Part shown: positions 8,366 to 14,755 of the stretch, piece by piece | Position numbering within the stretch: position 1 is the stretch's first letter | Layout: every line of letters starts with the position of its first letter | Origin: an uncultured Mycoplasmatota bacterium | Lineage (GTDB): Bacteria > Bacillota_I > Bacilli_A > RF39 > UBA660 | DNA: 18,850 nucleotides | Reading direction: 5' to 3' | Assembly: GCA_900547995.1 (NCBI GenBank) | Contig: URIY01000035.1 | Span: 1 to 18,850 of the forward strand | The notes under the pieces: generated by a model | Told to the model about the DNA's origin: nothing | The model's input: only the letters and a program-made list of their open reading frames with translations | Databases searched by the model: none | Translations under genes and position numbers: made by a program

Positions 8366-9020
8366 TTTTAGCCTTTCTAAGAGCATCTTTGGCAGCCTCT
8401 TGTTCTGCTTCTTTTTTACTATGAGCAACACCTTTTCCATAAACAATATTATCAATTTTAACAATAGCGGTAAATGTTTTATTATGAGCTGGTCCTTCCT
8501 CATTTAAAATAACATATTCAAGACTTCTCTTATCAGTTTGTACATATTCTTGTAACTTTGACTTATAATCATTAAAGAAATCCAACTCATCACTTTCAAT
8601 TATTGGTATAACATTATCATCAATAAAAGATTTAACTTTATTAATTCCTTGATCTAAATACATAGCACCAATAAAGGCTTCAAATATATCTGCAACGATG
8701 GCTTTGCGAAATTTGCCACCACTTTCTTCCTCACCTTTTCCAAGTTTTAAATACTCATTAAGTTTTAATTTTAATGAATATTCATAAAGAGCATTTTCAC
8801 AAACATAATGTGCCCTTAATTTAGTCATAATTCCTTCAGCATGATTTGTATATTTGTATAGATATTCACTAATAATAAGTTCTAGTACCGCATCACCTAA
8901 ATATTCAAGTCTTTCATAACTTTCTTTATTATGTTCATTAGCATATGATGTATGTGTAAAGGCTGTTTCATAAAGATCTAAATTATTTGTTTTAATATTA
9001 AGTTCATCTAATATTTTCAT
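8352..9020 (-). CDS. rnc: Ribonuclease III
   Basis: RNase III is the double-strand-specific endoribonuclease that processes rRNA precursors and structured mRNAs. At 222 residues it has the usual length. The catalytic domain shows the signature ERLEYLGDAVLE (36-47), giving E39 and D43, and ADIFEAFIGAMYLDQG (110-125), giving D111 and E114. A C-terminal double-stranded RNA binding domain spans about 150-218 and ends in the typical KKEAEQEAAKDAL. A GGTGAGA ribosome binding site precedes the ATG. It follows a terminator and a tRNA gene, so it needs its own promoter, and it overlaps an unknown gene downstream instead of smc. Confidence 0.97.
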   Translation of the reverse strand: MKILDELNIKTNNLDLYETAFTHTSYANEHNKESYERLEYLGDAVLELIISEYLYKYTNHAEGIMTKLRAHYVCENALYEYSLKLKLNEYLKLGKGEEESGGKFRKAIVADIFEAFIGAMYLDQGINKVKSFIDDNVIPIIESDELDFFNDYKSKLQEYVQTDKRSLEYVILNEEGPAHNKTFTAIVKIDNIVYGKGVAHSKKEAEQEAAKDALRKAKNAVQ

Positions 9021-9037
9021 ATATTCTCACCATTCCT

Positions 9038-9066
9038 ATTATAACATTAATAATATAAAGTTAAAA
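9038..9066 (-). promoter_or_regulatory. Possible promoter of rnc
   Basis: A perfect TATAAT -10 is present at 9038-9043. The -35, 17 bp away, is poor (TTTTAA, 9061-9066) and coincides with the T-tract of the tRNA terminator. The predicted leader is only about 10 nt. Confidence 0.45.
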
Positions 9067-9088
9067 TAAAAACCGTTAATAACGGTTT
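9061..9088 (-). terminator. Intrinsic terminator after tRNA-Ser
   Basis: An 8-bp stem (AAACCGTT at 9070-9077 with AACGGTTT at 9081-9088) with a 3-base loop is followed on the minus strand by a T-rich run. It lies 11 bp past the CCA end of the tRNA. Confidence 0.85.
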
Positions 9089-9099
9089 AAATTCATAAA

Positions 9100-9190
9100 T
9101 GGCGGAGTAGAAAGGATTTGAACCTTCGCGCCAGTTACCCGACCTACACCCTTAGCAGGGGCGCCTCTTCAGCCTCTTGAGTACTACTCC
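9100..9190 (-). tRNA. tRNA-Ser(GCU)
   Basis: The minus strand folds as a 91-nt class II tRNA. The acceptor strands are GGAGTAG and CTACTCC, followed by the discriminator G and an encoded CCA. The anticodon loop CTGCTAA gives anticodon GCU (9154-9156), which reads the serine codons AGC and AGU. A long variable arm, typical of serine tRNAs, follows, and the T-loop reads TTCAAAT. The gene has its own promoter and terminator. Confidence 0.95.
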
Positions 9191-9206
9191 AAAACACTAC
9201 ACATTA

Positions 9207-9235
9207 ATTCTACATTAAAGTCATTAATATGTCAA
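9207..9235 (-). promoter_or_regulatory. Strong sigma-A promoter of tRNA-Ser
   Basis: A consensus TTGACA -35 (9230-9235), a 17-bp spacer and a TAGAAT -10 (9207-9212) precede the tRNA 5' end by 16 bp, as expected for a stable RNA gene. Confidence 0.85.
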
Positions 9236-9304
9236 TAAGTTTTGAAATAGATTTTTACTTTATTTATAGTAGTACACCTTTTCTAAACGCATACTCTAAT
9301 AATT

Positions 9305-10687
9305 TTATCTTTTTTTAGTTTTATTCTTTTTAGCAAATGCCACATTCTTATATTTGGATAAAACTGGATACATTGTAATTATATCCTTTGTATTCGAAAT
9401 GGTAACAACCTCTACTAAATTGGTCTCCATTCCCATAGAAATTCCAATGTTATAATCTAGTGCAACAATATATTTATCAACTACATCATAGCTATATGGT
9501 TCTATTTCATATATAGTCTCATCACAAATATCAAATAAATCTGGTATATTTATGTTTGAATTAAATCTACCTTGATGCATATCTTTTCCATCTATATCAA
9601 CATTACTACTTATACATTCCAAAGCACTTTTTAAATTATATTTAGCCATTTGTCTACCAAAATAATCTTCAGATAATTCACTTTTTTTAATTTTACCTAA
9701 CTTAAACTTTAAAAATAATTGATATCTTTTAATTTGATCAGATGTTAATGATGTATTAACAGTAATAAGTTTATCTAAATATTGTAATGCTTGACTATAC
9801 TTTTTATTCTTAATAGAAAGCCTTAACAATTCTATTAATGCACATGTCTTGTCATTTCCATTACCTATTTTTAGTAATTGCTCCAATACCTGCTTAGCTT
9901 TTTCACTAGCATTACAGCAAGCATAAAGTCTTCCTAGTTCTAACATTGCAAATGCTTTATTATCTGTTTGTAAAATTGACTTAAAATGGTTTTCGGCCTT
10001 TTCATTTTCACCATCGCTAGCATAAAGACGTCCAAGTTCTAGTGTTGCAAATGCTTTATCGTTTTCATCACCAATCTGTAACAATTGTTCGAATAATAAT
10101 TTGGCTTGTTCATTTTTACCTTCACTAGCATAAAGTCTTCCTAATTCTAACATTGCATGTGTATTGTCTAATTGTTTAAAATAATATTTTGCCTTTATAT
10201 TATCACCATTTTTAACACACATTTTACCTAGTTCTAACAAAGCATAGTCTTCATTAGATGTCCCTAATAGCTGTTCAAAATACTCCTTAGCTTTTTCAAA
10301 ATTTTTGACATTGGCATATAACTTCCCTAATTCTAACTTTGAAAATAATACATCCTTTTCATTGCCAGATTCATTACCATGTTTTAATAGTTTTTCAAAG
10401 TAATGTTTTGCTTTATCAAAATCGTTTTCTTTTGCATATATTTTTCCTAATTCTTGTATAGCAAAACTTTTACTTTTTGTATTTATTAATTGTATAAGTA
10501 ATTGTTTTACCTCAGCAACATTGCCTTTACTTATATTCAATAAATTTTTTGCATATTCGAATTTTATCATACTATCATTTGTTTCTCTTCTTAATAAATC
10601 TTTTAATATTTTATTTGCTTCATCATATTTTTTTTGTTTTATCAAGTTTTTTGCTTTCTTAAATTGAATAAAATTTTCATCTTCCAT
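9305..10687 (-). CDS. TPR-repeat protein with an unidentified conserved-looking C-terminal domain
   Basis: This 460-residue protein begins with helical TPR/Sel1-like repeats (about 5-310). The recurring core LELGRLYA or a close variant falls near residues 78, 118, 151, 180, 216, 249 and 285, each followed by a KAKxYFEQLL-like helix. Repeat lengths vary between 29 and 40 residues. The last 80 residues are different: an EPYSYDVVDKYIVALDYNIG stretch (396-415), a predicted beta strand LVEVVTI and a second strand ending in DIITMYPV. A basic KKNKTKKR tail closes the chain. There is no signal peptide, so it is probably cytoplasmic. The ATG at 10687 has a GTGGGGTG ribosome binding site. The longer frame would begin inside the neighbouring terminator. 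TPR repeats mediate protein binding; the partner is unknown. Confidence 0.82.
   Translation of the reverse strand: MEDENFIQFKKAKNLIKQKKYDEANKILKDLLRRETNDSMIKFEYAKNLLNISKGNVAEVKQLLIQLINTKSKSFAIQELGKIYAKENDFDKAKHYFEKLLKHGNESGNEKDVLFSKLELGKLYANVKNFEKAKEYFEQLLGTSNEDYALLELGKMCVKNGDNIKAKYYFKQLDNTHAMLELGRLYASEGKNEQAKLLFEQLLQIGDENDKAFATLELGRLYASDGENEKAENHFKSILQTDNKAFAMLELGRLYACCNASEKAKQVLEQLLKIGNGNDKTCALIELLRLSIKNKKYSQALQYLDKLITVNTSLTSDQIKRYQLFLKFKLGKIKKSELSEDYFGRQMAKYNLKSALECISSNVDIDGKDMHQGRFNSNINIPDLFDICDETIYEIEPYSYDVVDKYIVALDYNIGISMGMETNLVEVVTISNTKDIITMYPVLSKYKNVAFAKKNKTKKR
9921..10157 (-). repeat. DNA-level repeats within the TPR gene
   Basis: Three copies of a motif starting GCATAAAG on the plus strand begin at 9921, 10020 and 10128, spaced 99 and 108 bp (33 and 36 codons). 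The copies at 9921 and 10128 differ at one base in 30. They encode the MLELGRLYA / TLELGRLYA core. Confidence 0.75.
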
Positions 10688-10709
10688 GTAAACACCCCAC
10701 TTGCTAAAT

Positions 10710-10738
10710 ATAATATCACTTCTCCTTAAATAAAGCAA
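10710..10738 (-). promoter_or_regulatory. Probable promoter of the TPR gene
   Basis: A TATTAT -10 (10710-10715) and a TTGCTT -35 (10733-10738) are separated by 17 bp, just after the upstream terminator. The -35 is only half consensus. The predicted leader is about 16 nt. Confidence 0.5.
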
Positions 10739-10760
10739 TAAAAAAAATGCTAAAAGCATT
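10738..10760 (-). terminator. Intrinsic terminator of the yidD / ZnuA-like operon
   Basis: A 6-bp stem (AATGCT at 10746-10751 with AGCATT at 10755-10760) with a 3-base loop is followed on the minus strand by a run of eight T. It overlaps the stop codon of the lipoprotein gene. Confidence 0.8.
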
Positions 10761-11625
10761 AATCATAAAGTTCATTTCTAAGTATATCAATATTATCAGA
10801 CATGATACTTATATAATCTTTTTTAGCATTTCTCTCTTCGCCTGTTAAATTAGAAAGCATATGATAGTAAACTACCTCAACATTTGTTTCATTGACAATT
10901 TTCTTTATGGTATCATTCATTTCTTCATCTTGCTTTAAAATAATATATTGTATTTTACCATCATTTATTAAATCAACTACATCCGCTATTGTTTTTTCTG
11001 TTAAATTTTCATTTTCTTCAAGGGATATGACATTTAAATCATATTTTTCTAAAAATTTAAATAAGTCACTTGATACAACAAGTGTTTTAAAACTAGCATT
11101 ATCACTAATTTCATATATTGATGCATCTAATCTAGAAATTTCTTCCTTTAATTTACTATAATTATCATCAATTTCATTTTTAAGATAATGATTATCAATA
11201 TATTGACTAAGACCATATCTTATATTTTGTGCCATCATCAAGAAGTTAGATGGATCAAGCCATAAAGCCTCATTTCCATTTTCAGCTTCCATACTAGATG
11301 TCGCATCAATTATCTTTAATGATTTATTATGTTTAAAAAATTCCGAAACATAATTTTTTTCACTGCTTATTCCATCAAATATAAATAAATTTGTTTTACT
11401 ATAATCTTTAACTTGTTTTTCAGACAATTTATATTCTGATACTTTTACTCCACTTGGATAAATACTTGTAATTGTACTATTTTTACCATATAGTCTATCC
11501 GTAATATATTCAATTGGATAAACAGTTGTACTAATATCTATACCCTCAAAATTGTCTCTTTTAAAGCATCCTGATAATAAAACTATAAATAAAAATAAAC
11601 TGCATACCTTAATTATTCTTTTCAC
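10759..11625 (-). CDS. ZnuA/TroA-family substrate-binding lipoprotein lacking the usual metal ligands
   Basis: This 288-residue protein has a lipoprotein signal peptide with lipobox LLSGC (lipidated Cys20). Its body follows the cluster 9 (ZnuA/TroA) metal-binding fold: TTVYPIEYITDRL at the front, LFIFDG near 80-85, LWLDPSN at 121-127, a long linking helix at about 145-175 and VVSSDLFKFLEKY at 183-195. Family members bind Zn or Mn through three His and one Asp or Glu. Here the equivalent positions appear to be S63, A120, S186 and H255. No ABC permease or ATPase gene lies nearby. It starts with GTG, preceded by AAAGGAG, and overlaps yidD by 17 bp. The fold assignment is good. A metal-uptake role is doubtful, and it may bind something else or act as an envelope scaffold. 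Confidence 0.8.
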   Translation of the reverse strand: MKRIIKVCSLFLFIVLLSGCFKRDNFEGIDISTTVYPIEYITDRLYGKNSTITSIYPSGVKVSEYKLSEKQVKDYSKTNLFIFDGISSEKNYVSEFFKHNKSLKIIDATSSMEAENGNEALWLDPSNFLMMAQNIRYGLSQYIDNHYLKNEIDDNYSKLKEEISRLDASIYEISDNASFKTLVVSSDLFKFLEKYDLNVISLEENENLTEKTIADVVDLINDGKIQYIILKQDEEMNDTIKKIVNETNVEVVYYHMLSNLTGEERNAKKDYISIMSDNIDILRNELYD

Positions 11626-11845
11626 CCTTTTTACTCCTTTCAGGTACTAAATCAATACCACCATGACTAAATGGATTACATTTCAAAATTCTTTTTATGG
11701 ATAAAAAAGTTCCTTTTATAGAACCAAATCTATCGATTGCTTCTATGGCATAATTAGAACATGTTGGTATATGTTTACAAGCATAATGAAAATTTCCTGG
11801 TATTTTTTGATAAATCTTTATAATTTTAATTAGTACTTTTTTCAC
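11609..11845 (-). CDS. yidD: Membrane protein insertion efficiency factor YidD
   Basis: YidD is a small membrane-associated protein that assists YidC-dependent insertion of inner membrane proteins. The family core is intact: KIYQKIPG, CKHIPTCSNYAIEAI, the KG followed by KRILKCNPFSHGG, then IDLVPE. I choose the GTG at 11845 (78 residues, MKKVLIKIIKIYQ), preceded by GGGTG at five bases, because it gives the usual family N-terminus. An in-frame TTG four codons earlier would lie upstream of the predicted transcription start. Here yidD is separated from its classic partners rpmH, rnpA and yidC. It is co-transcribed with, and overlaps, the ZnuA-like lipoprotein gene. Confidence 0.94.
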   Translation of the reverse strand: MKKVLIKIIKIYQKIPGNFHYACKHIPTCSNYAIEAIDRFGSIKGTFLSIKRILKCNPFSHGGIDLVPERSKKGEKNN

Positions 11846-11859
11846 TCTTACACCCAATA

Positions 11860-11888
11860 TTATTATACTAAAAAGATATATATTTGTA
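11860..11888 (-). promoter_or_regulatory. Sigma-A promoter of yidD operon
   Basis: A TTTACA -35 (11883-11888), a 17-bp spacer and a perfect TATAAT -10 (11860-11865) are present. The predicted transcript starts about 8 nt before the GTG of yidD, almost at the Shine-Dalgarno itself. Confidence 0.75.
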
Positions 11889-11910
11889 AATTAGTATTTT
11901 ACATGATATA
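11882..11910 (+). promoter_or_regulatory. Sigma-A promoter of the 139-residue gene / mnmL operon
   Basis: A TTGTAA -35 (11882-11887), a 17-bp spacer and a TATAAT -10 (11905-11910) read rightwards. The -35 overlaps the -35 of the divergent yidD promoter. The predicted leader is about 18 nt and contains AAGGAGG. Confidence 0.7.
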
Positions 11911-11934
11911 ATTTTTAATTAAGGAGGTACTATT

Positions 11935-12354
11935 ATGCCAAATACTTATGATATATGTGATGTATTAAATGATAAAATTTTTAATGAAAAAGTAAACGAA
12001 CTAGATTTATATAATCACTACTTAAATTTTGAAAAAGAATTAACAGAATATTTATTAAACAAACTACTTTTATTTGATTTAAATGCTAAATTTGTTACTA
12101 TTGAAAAGGATATACCAGCCATTCTACTATGTATCAATGAAAGACTAAATAATGACAACCAAAGAAAAGCTTTTTTCTATCCAGTTACTTTATATCTTAT
12201 ACAATATATTTCTATCATTTTTAATAATGATTATAGAAAATTACTAGATGTAGGTAACAATGAATGTGAAAAAGTGCTTTGTACTTTTGAATATGTAAAA
12301 AATAATTTTAAATTAATAGATGATTCTAAAACGTATACGAGGTATTATCAATAA
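11935..12354 (+). CDS. Unrecognised 139-residue protein coupled to the radical SAM gene
   Basis: I do not recognise this small, probably cytoplasmic protein. It is mostly helical in character, with a central segment YPVTLYLIQYISIIF that is hydrophobic but too polar at its edges to call a membrane helix. There are no metal-binding or nucleotide-binding motifs. A strong AAGGAGG precedes the ATG. The stop codon shares one base with the ATG of the next gene (TAATG), so the radical SAM protein is translationally coupled to it. It is not MnmM/YtqB: it lacks a SAM-binding glycine-rich motif and is too short. Confidence 0.78.
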   Translation: MPNTYDICDVLNDKIFNEKVNELDLYNHYLNFEKELTEYLLNKLLLFDLNAKFVTIEKDIPAILLCINERLNNDNQRKAFFYPVTLYLIQYISIIFNNDYRKLLDVGNNECEKVLCTFEYVKNNFKLIDDSKTYTRYYQ

Positions 12355-13295
12355 TGGAAAATAAATTTAAATATAGTAATTCCAATAAAAGATATCATAC
12401 TTTAGATTATTTTTATAAAAACAAATTCAATAGTAAAGTATTTAAAGTAAGTTTAAATGCAGGCTTTAGTTGTCCAAATATTGATGGAACAGTTGGATAT
12501 GGAGGATGTATATATTGTTCATCATCTGGTAGTGGTGATTATGCAGGAAATCCAAACGATAATTTAGTTAAGCAATTTAATACTGTCAAAGAAATAATAC
12601 ATAAAAAGTGGCTTGAAGCCAAATATATTGGTTATTTTCAAGCCCATACTAATACATATGCTCCTGTAAATGTCTTGAAGGAAAAATATGAAACCATTTT
12701 AAAACTTCCAAATGTTGTTGGATTAAATATTGCAACAAGAGCAGATGCAATCAGTGATGAGTGTTTAGATTATCTAACAGAATTAAGTAAAAAGACTTAT
12801 TTAACAATAGAACTTGGACTCCAAACTATTCATGAATCAACGACCAAATTAATTAATAGATGTCATACCTTAGAATGTTTTGAAAAAATGGTAAAAAAAC
12901 TTAGAGACAGAAACATAAATGTTGTTGTTCATATTATTAATGGTCTTCCATACGAAACAAAAGAAATGATGATTGAAACAGCGAAATACTTAAATAAACT
13001 AGATATACAAGGTATTAAAATACATATGTTACATATTTTAAAAGGGACAAAATTAGCCAAAATATATAATGAAAAACCATTCCATGTATTAACGAAGGAA
13101 GAATATATTGATATTGTATGCGATCAACTTGAATATATAAATGAAAATATTGTTATAAATAGAATTACAGGTGATCCTAGTATTGATGATTTAATTGAGC
13201 CAAACTGGTTAGTGAAAAAATTTTGTGTTTTAAATGATATAGACAAAGAAATGGTTAAAAGAGATTCATATCAAGGAATAAAAACAAGCAATTGA
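12354..13295 (+). CDS. mnmL: TIGR01212-family radical SAM protein MnmL (YtqA)
   Basis: This 313-residue radical SAM enzyme belongs to the YtqA/YhcC (TIGR01212) family. The iron-sulfur cysteines have the family's unusual spacing: C40, then 11 residues, C52, then C55, in the context FSCPN and GGCIYC. Further family blocks are FQAHTNTYAP (95-104), NIATRADAI, IELGLQT and HIINGLPYETKEMM, with ITGDP near the C-terminus. In B. subtilis, YtqA (MnmL) works with the methyltransferase YtqB (MnmM) to complete the mnm5 group on wobble uridine of certain tRNAs when MnmC is absent. No mnmM is beside it here. The second-gene position and the TAATG junction tie its expression to the small upstream protein. 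Confidence 0.92.
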   Translation: MENKFKYSNSNKRYHTLDYFYKNKFNSKVFKVSLNAGFSCPNIDGTVGYGGCIYCSSSGSGDYAGNPNDNLVKQFNTVKEIIHKKWLEAKYIGYFQAHTNTYAPVNVLKEKYETILKLPNVVGLNIATRADAISDECLDYLTELSKKTYLTIELGLQTIHESTTKLINRCHTLECFEKMVKKLRDRNINVVVHIINGLPYETKEMMIETAKYLNKLDIQGIKIHMLHILKGTKLAKIYNEKPFHVLTKEEYIDIVCDQLEYINENIVINRITGDPSIDDLIEPNWLVKKFCVLNDIDKEMVKRDSYQGIKTSN

Positions 13296-13310
13296 GCTTG
13301 TTTTTATTAT
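13280..13310 (+). terminator. Intrinsic terminator of the mnmL operon, probably bidirectional
   Basis: A perfect 10-bp stem (13280-13289 with 13296-13305) closes on a 6-base loop containing the mnmL stop codon. Its A-rich and T-rich arms allow it to act on both strands. Confidence 0.88.
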
Positions 13311-13311
13311 A

Positions 13312-13344
13312 CTATTAAAAATATGCTTTTTTAAACATATTTTA
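13312..13344 (-). terminator. Probable terminator of the uppS-cdsA-rseP operon
   Basis: An 8-bp AT-rich stem (AAAATATG at 13318-13325 with CATATTTT at 13336-13343) is followed on the minus strand by TTTTTAAT. It overlaps the stop codon of the 13342-13689 gene and faces the mnmL terminator. Confidence 0.6.
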
Positions 13345-13689
13345 TATCCATTTAGTGTTACTAACCTTATTTTGAGGGTCACGTTTAAATTCAAGATAAC
13401 TATTACATAATGATGTTTCTATTGTTATATTAGGGTCTAATTGATTAAATTCTAATAAAAACTTTTCTTTAAATTTTTCATTATTAAAATATAAATATAA
13501 ACTTTCATCAAATAAAATTATTTGATCTAATTTTTTATTATCATTTGGATTAGTATTTTTAATCATAAATTTATATGTTTCCCATAATTCTTTTGTAATA
13601 ACATCATCCTTAGCAACTGGTTCTTCAATTATTGAATAATAATTTGAACATAAATCTACTACTCTTCTTGTGTCTTCTTTTGTTTGCAT
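13342..13689 (-). CDS. Unrecognised 115-residue protein at the end of the rseP operon
   Basis: I do not recognise this small soluble protein, which has no signal peptide or membrane segment. It is acidic in the middle, with helical stretches such as KELWETYKFMIK, and ends in VSNTKWI. The ATG at 13689 (MQTKEDTRRVV) is chosen because AGGTGAT lies four bases upstream. An in-frame GTG three codons earlier falls inside that ribosome binding site. It begins nine bases after rseP and ends at the operon terminator. In Bacillus the gene after rasP is usually proS, and this protein is not a tRNA synthetase. Confidence 0.75.
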   Translation of the reverse strand: MQTKEDTRRVVDLCSNYYSIIEEPVAKDDVITKELWETYKFMIKNTNPNDNKKLDQIILFDESLYLYFNNEKFKEKFLLEFNQLDPNITIETSLCNSYLEFKRDPQNKVSNTKWI

Positions 13690-13698
13690 TTTTATCAC

Positions 13699-14742
13699 CT
13701 ACTTTATTAGTCCTAATATATCATTATATGAAACAAAAATAATTAAAATCATAAGTAATGAAAAACCAACTGTATGAATAGCATTTTCTACTTTTGGATT
13801 AACAGGTTTACCTATTATTTTTCCTATAATAAGGAACAATGAACGACATCCATCTAAAGCAGGTATTGGAAGTAAATTCATAAAACCTAGATTTAGTGAT
13901 ATATAACCTGTTAAATATACAAGGTTAATAAAACCATATTTTGATGCCTCTTTCACTGTTGTAAAAATACCTATTGGTCCAGATAAATTAGATATACTAA
14001 GTTTACCAGTTATTAAATACCATATTATTAATAACATTTGCCACATCAAACTAAAAAACTTTGTAAATGCATACTTAATAGCTGCAAAGAAACCATGTTC
14101 TATATTGCTTTTCAAACTAAAACCATAAGTATATGTAGCTTTACCATTATCGTCTTCATTTTTTTGAGGAGTAATTGTTACTTTTTTAATTTCTCCATCT
14201 TTATCTTTCACACCAAGTGTAATATCTTTACCATAGGCAACTTGATATTCAAGCATTAAACGATCTGTTGTACTTATTTTTTTACCATTTATAGAAGTAA
14301 TCAAATCATCATTTCTTAATCCTAAACTATAAAGAGTATTATTTTCATCTATTCCTGCAAGATACGGTTTACTTGTTTCACAACCATTTGCAAGACCAAC
14401 AATAAATAATATTACAATTGCTAGTATAAAATTAAATAATATACCTGCAAGCATTATTATTAACTTTTGACCCCATGTTTTAGATTGCAAATTTTTATCT
14501 TTAGGAATATCTGATTCCTCATCACCAGATTCTCCAGCCATTTGAACAAAACCACCTATTGGAAGTAATCTAATAGAATACTCAGTTTCATCATTTTTTC
14601 TTTTGAATTTAAATAAACGCGGACCCATTCCTATAGAAAATTCATATACATATACACCTGCTTTTTTAGCAAATAAGAAATGCCCAAATTCATGAATACA
14701 TACTACAATTGTTAATATTAATATAAAATATATTATTGCCAT
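13699..14742 (-). CDS. rseP: Site-2 zinc metalloprotease RseP/RasP
   Basis: RseP (RasP in Bacillus) cleaves substrates within the membrane, typically anti-sigma factors and leftover signal peptides. The 347-residue chain has the family order: a first membrane helix with HEFGH at 17-21 (zinc-binding His17 and His21, catalytic Glu18), the LPIGGFVQMAGE block at 60-71, a second helix around 95-117, a PDZ domain at about 125-195, and the C-terminal NLLPIPALDG motif (289-298) supplying the third zinc ligand, Asp297. Two further membrane segments follow. AGAGGTAAAT precedes the ATG. It starts 13 bp after cdsA in the uppS operon. The dxr gene normally found between cdsA and rseP in Bacilli is missing. 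Confidence 0.97.
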   Translation of the reverse strand: MAIIYFILILTIVVCIHEFGHFLFAKKAGVYVYEFSIGMGPRLFKFKRKNDETEYSIRLLPIGGFVQMAGESGDEESDIPKDKNLQSKTWGQKLIIMLAGILFNFILAIVILFIVGLANGCETSKPYLAGIDENNTLYSLGLRNDDLITSINGKKISTTDRLMLEYQVAYGKDITLGVKDKDGEIKKVTITPQKNEDDNGKATYTYGFSLKSNIEHGFFAAIKYAFTKFFSLMWQMLLIIWYLITGKLSISNLSGPIGIFTTVKEASKYGFINLVYLTGYISLNLGFMNLLPIPALDGCRSLFLIIGKIIGKPVNPKVENAIHTVGFSLLMILIIFVSYNDILGLIK

Positions 14743-14755
14743 ATTTACCTCTTTC

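Noticed and set aside
8366..8503. N-terminal extension of the 389-residue gene within rnc
   Set aside because: It is the shadow of rnc in another frame. A strong ribosome binding site supports the ATG at 8365.
10688..10759. Hydrophobic N-terminal extension of the TPR protein that looks like a signal peptide
   Set aside because: It would start inside the neighbouring terminator hairpin and cross the predicted promoter. The ATG at 10687 has a good ribosome binding site.
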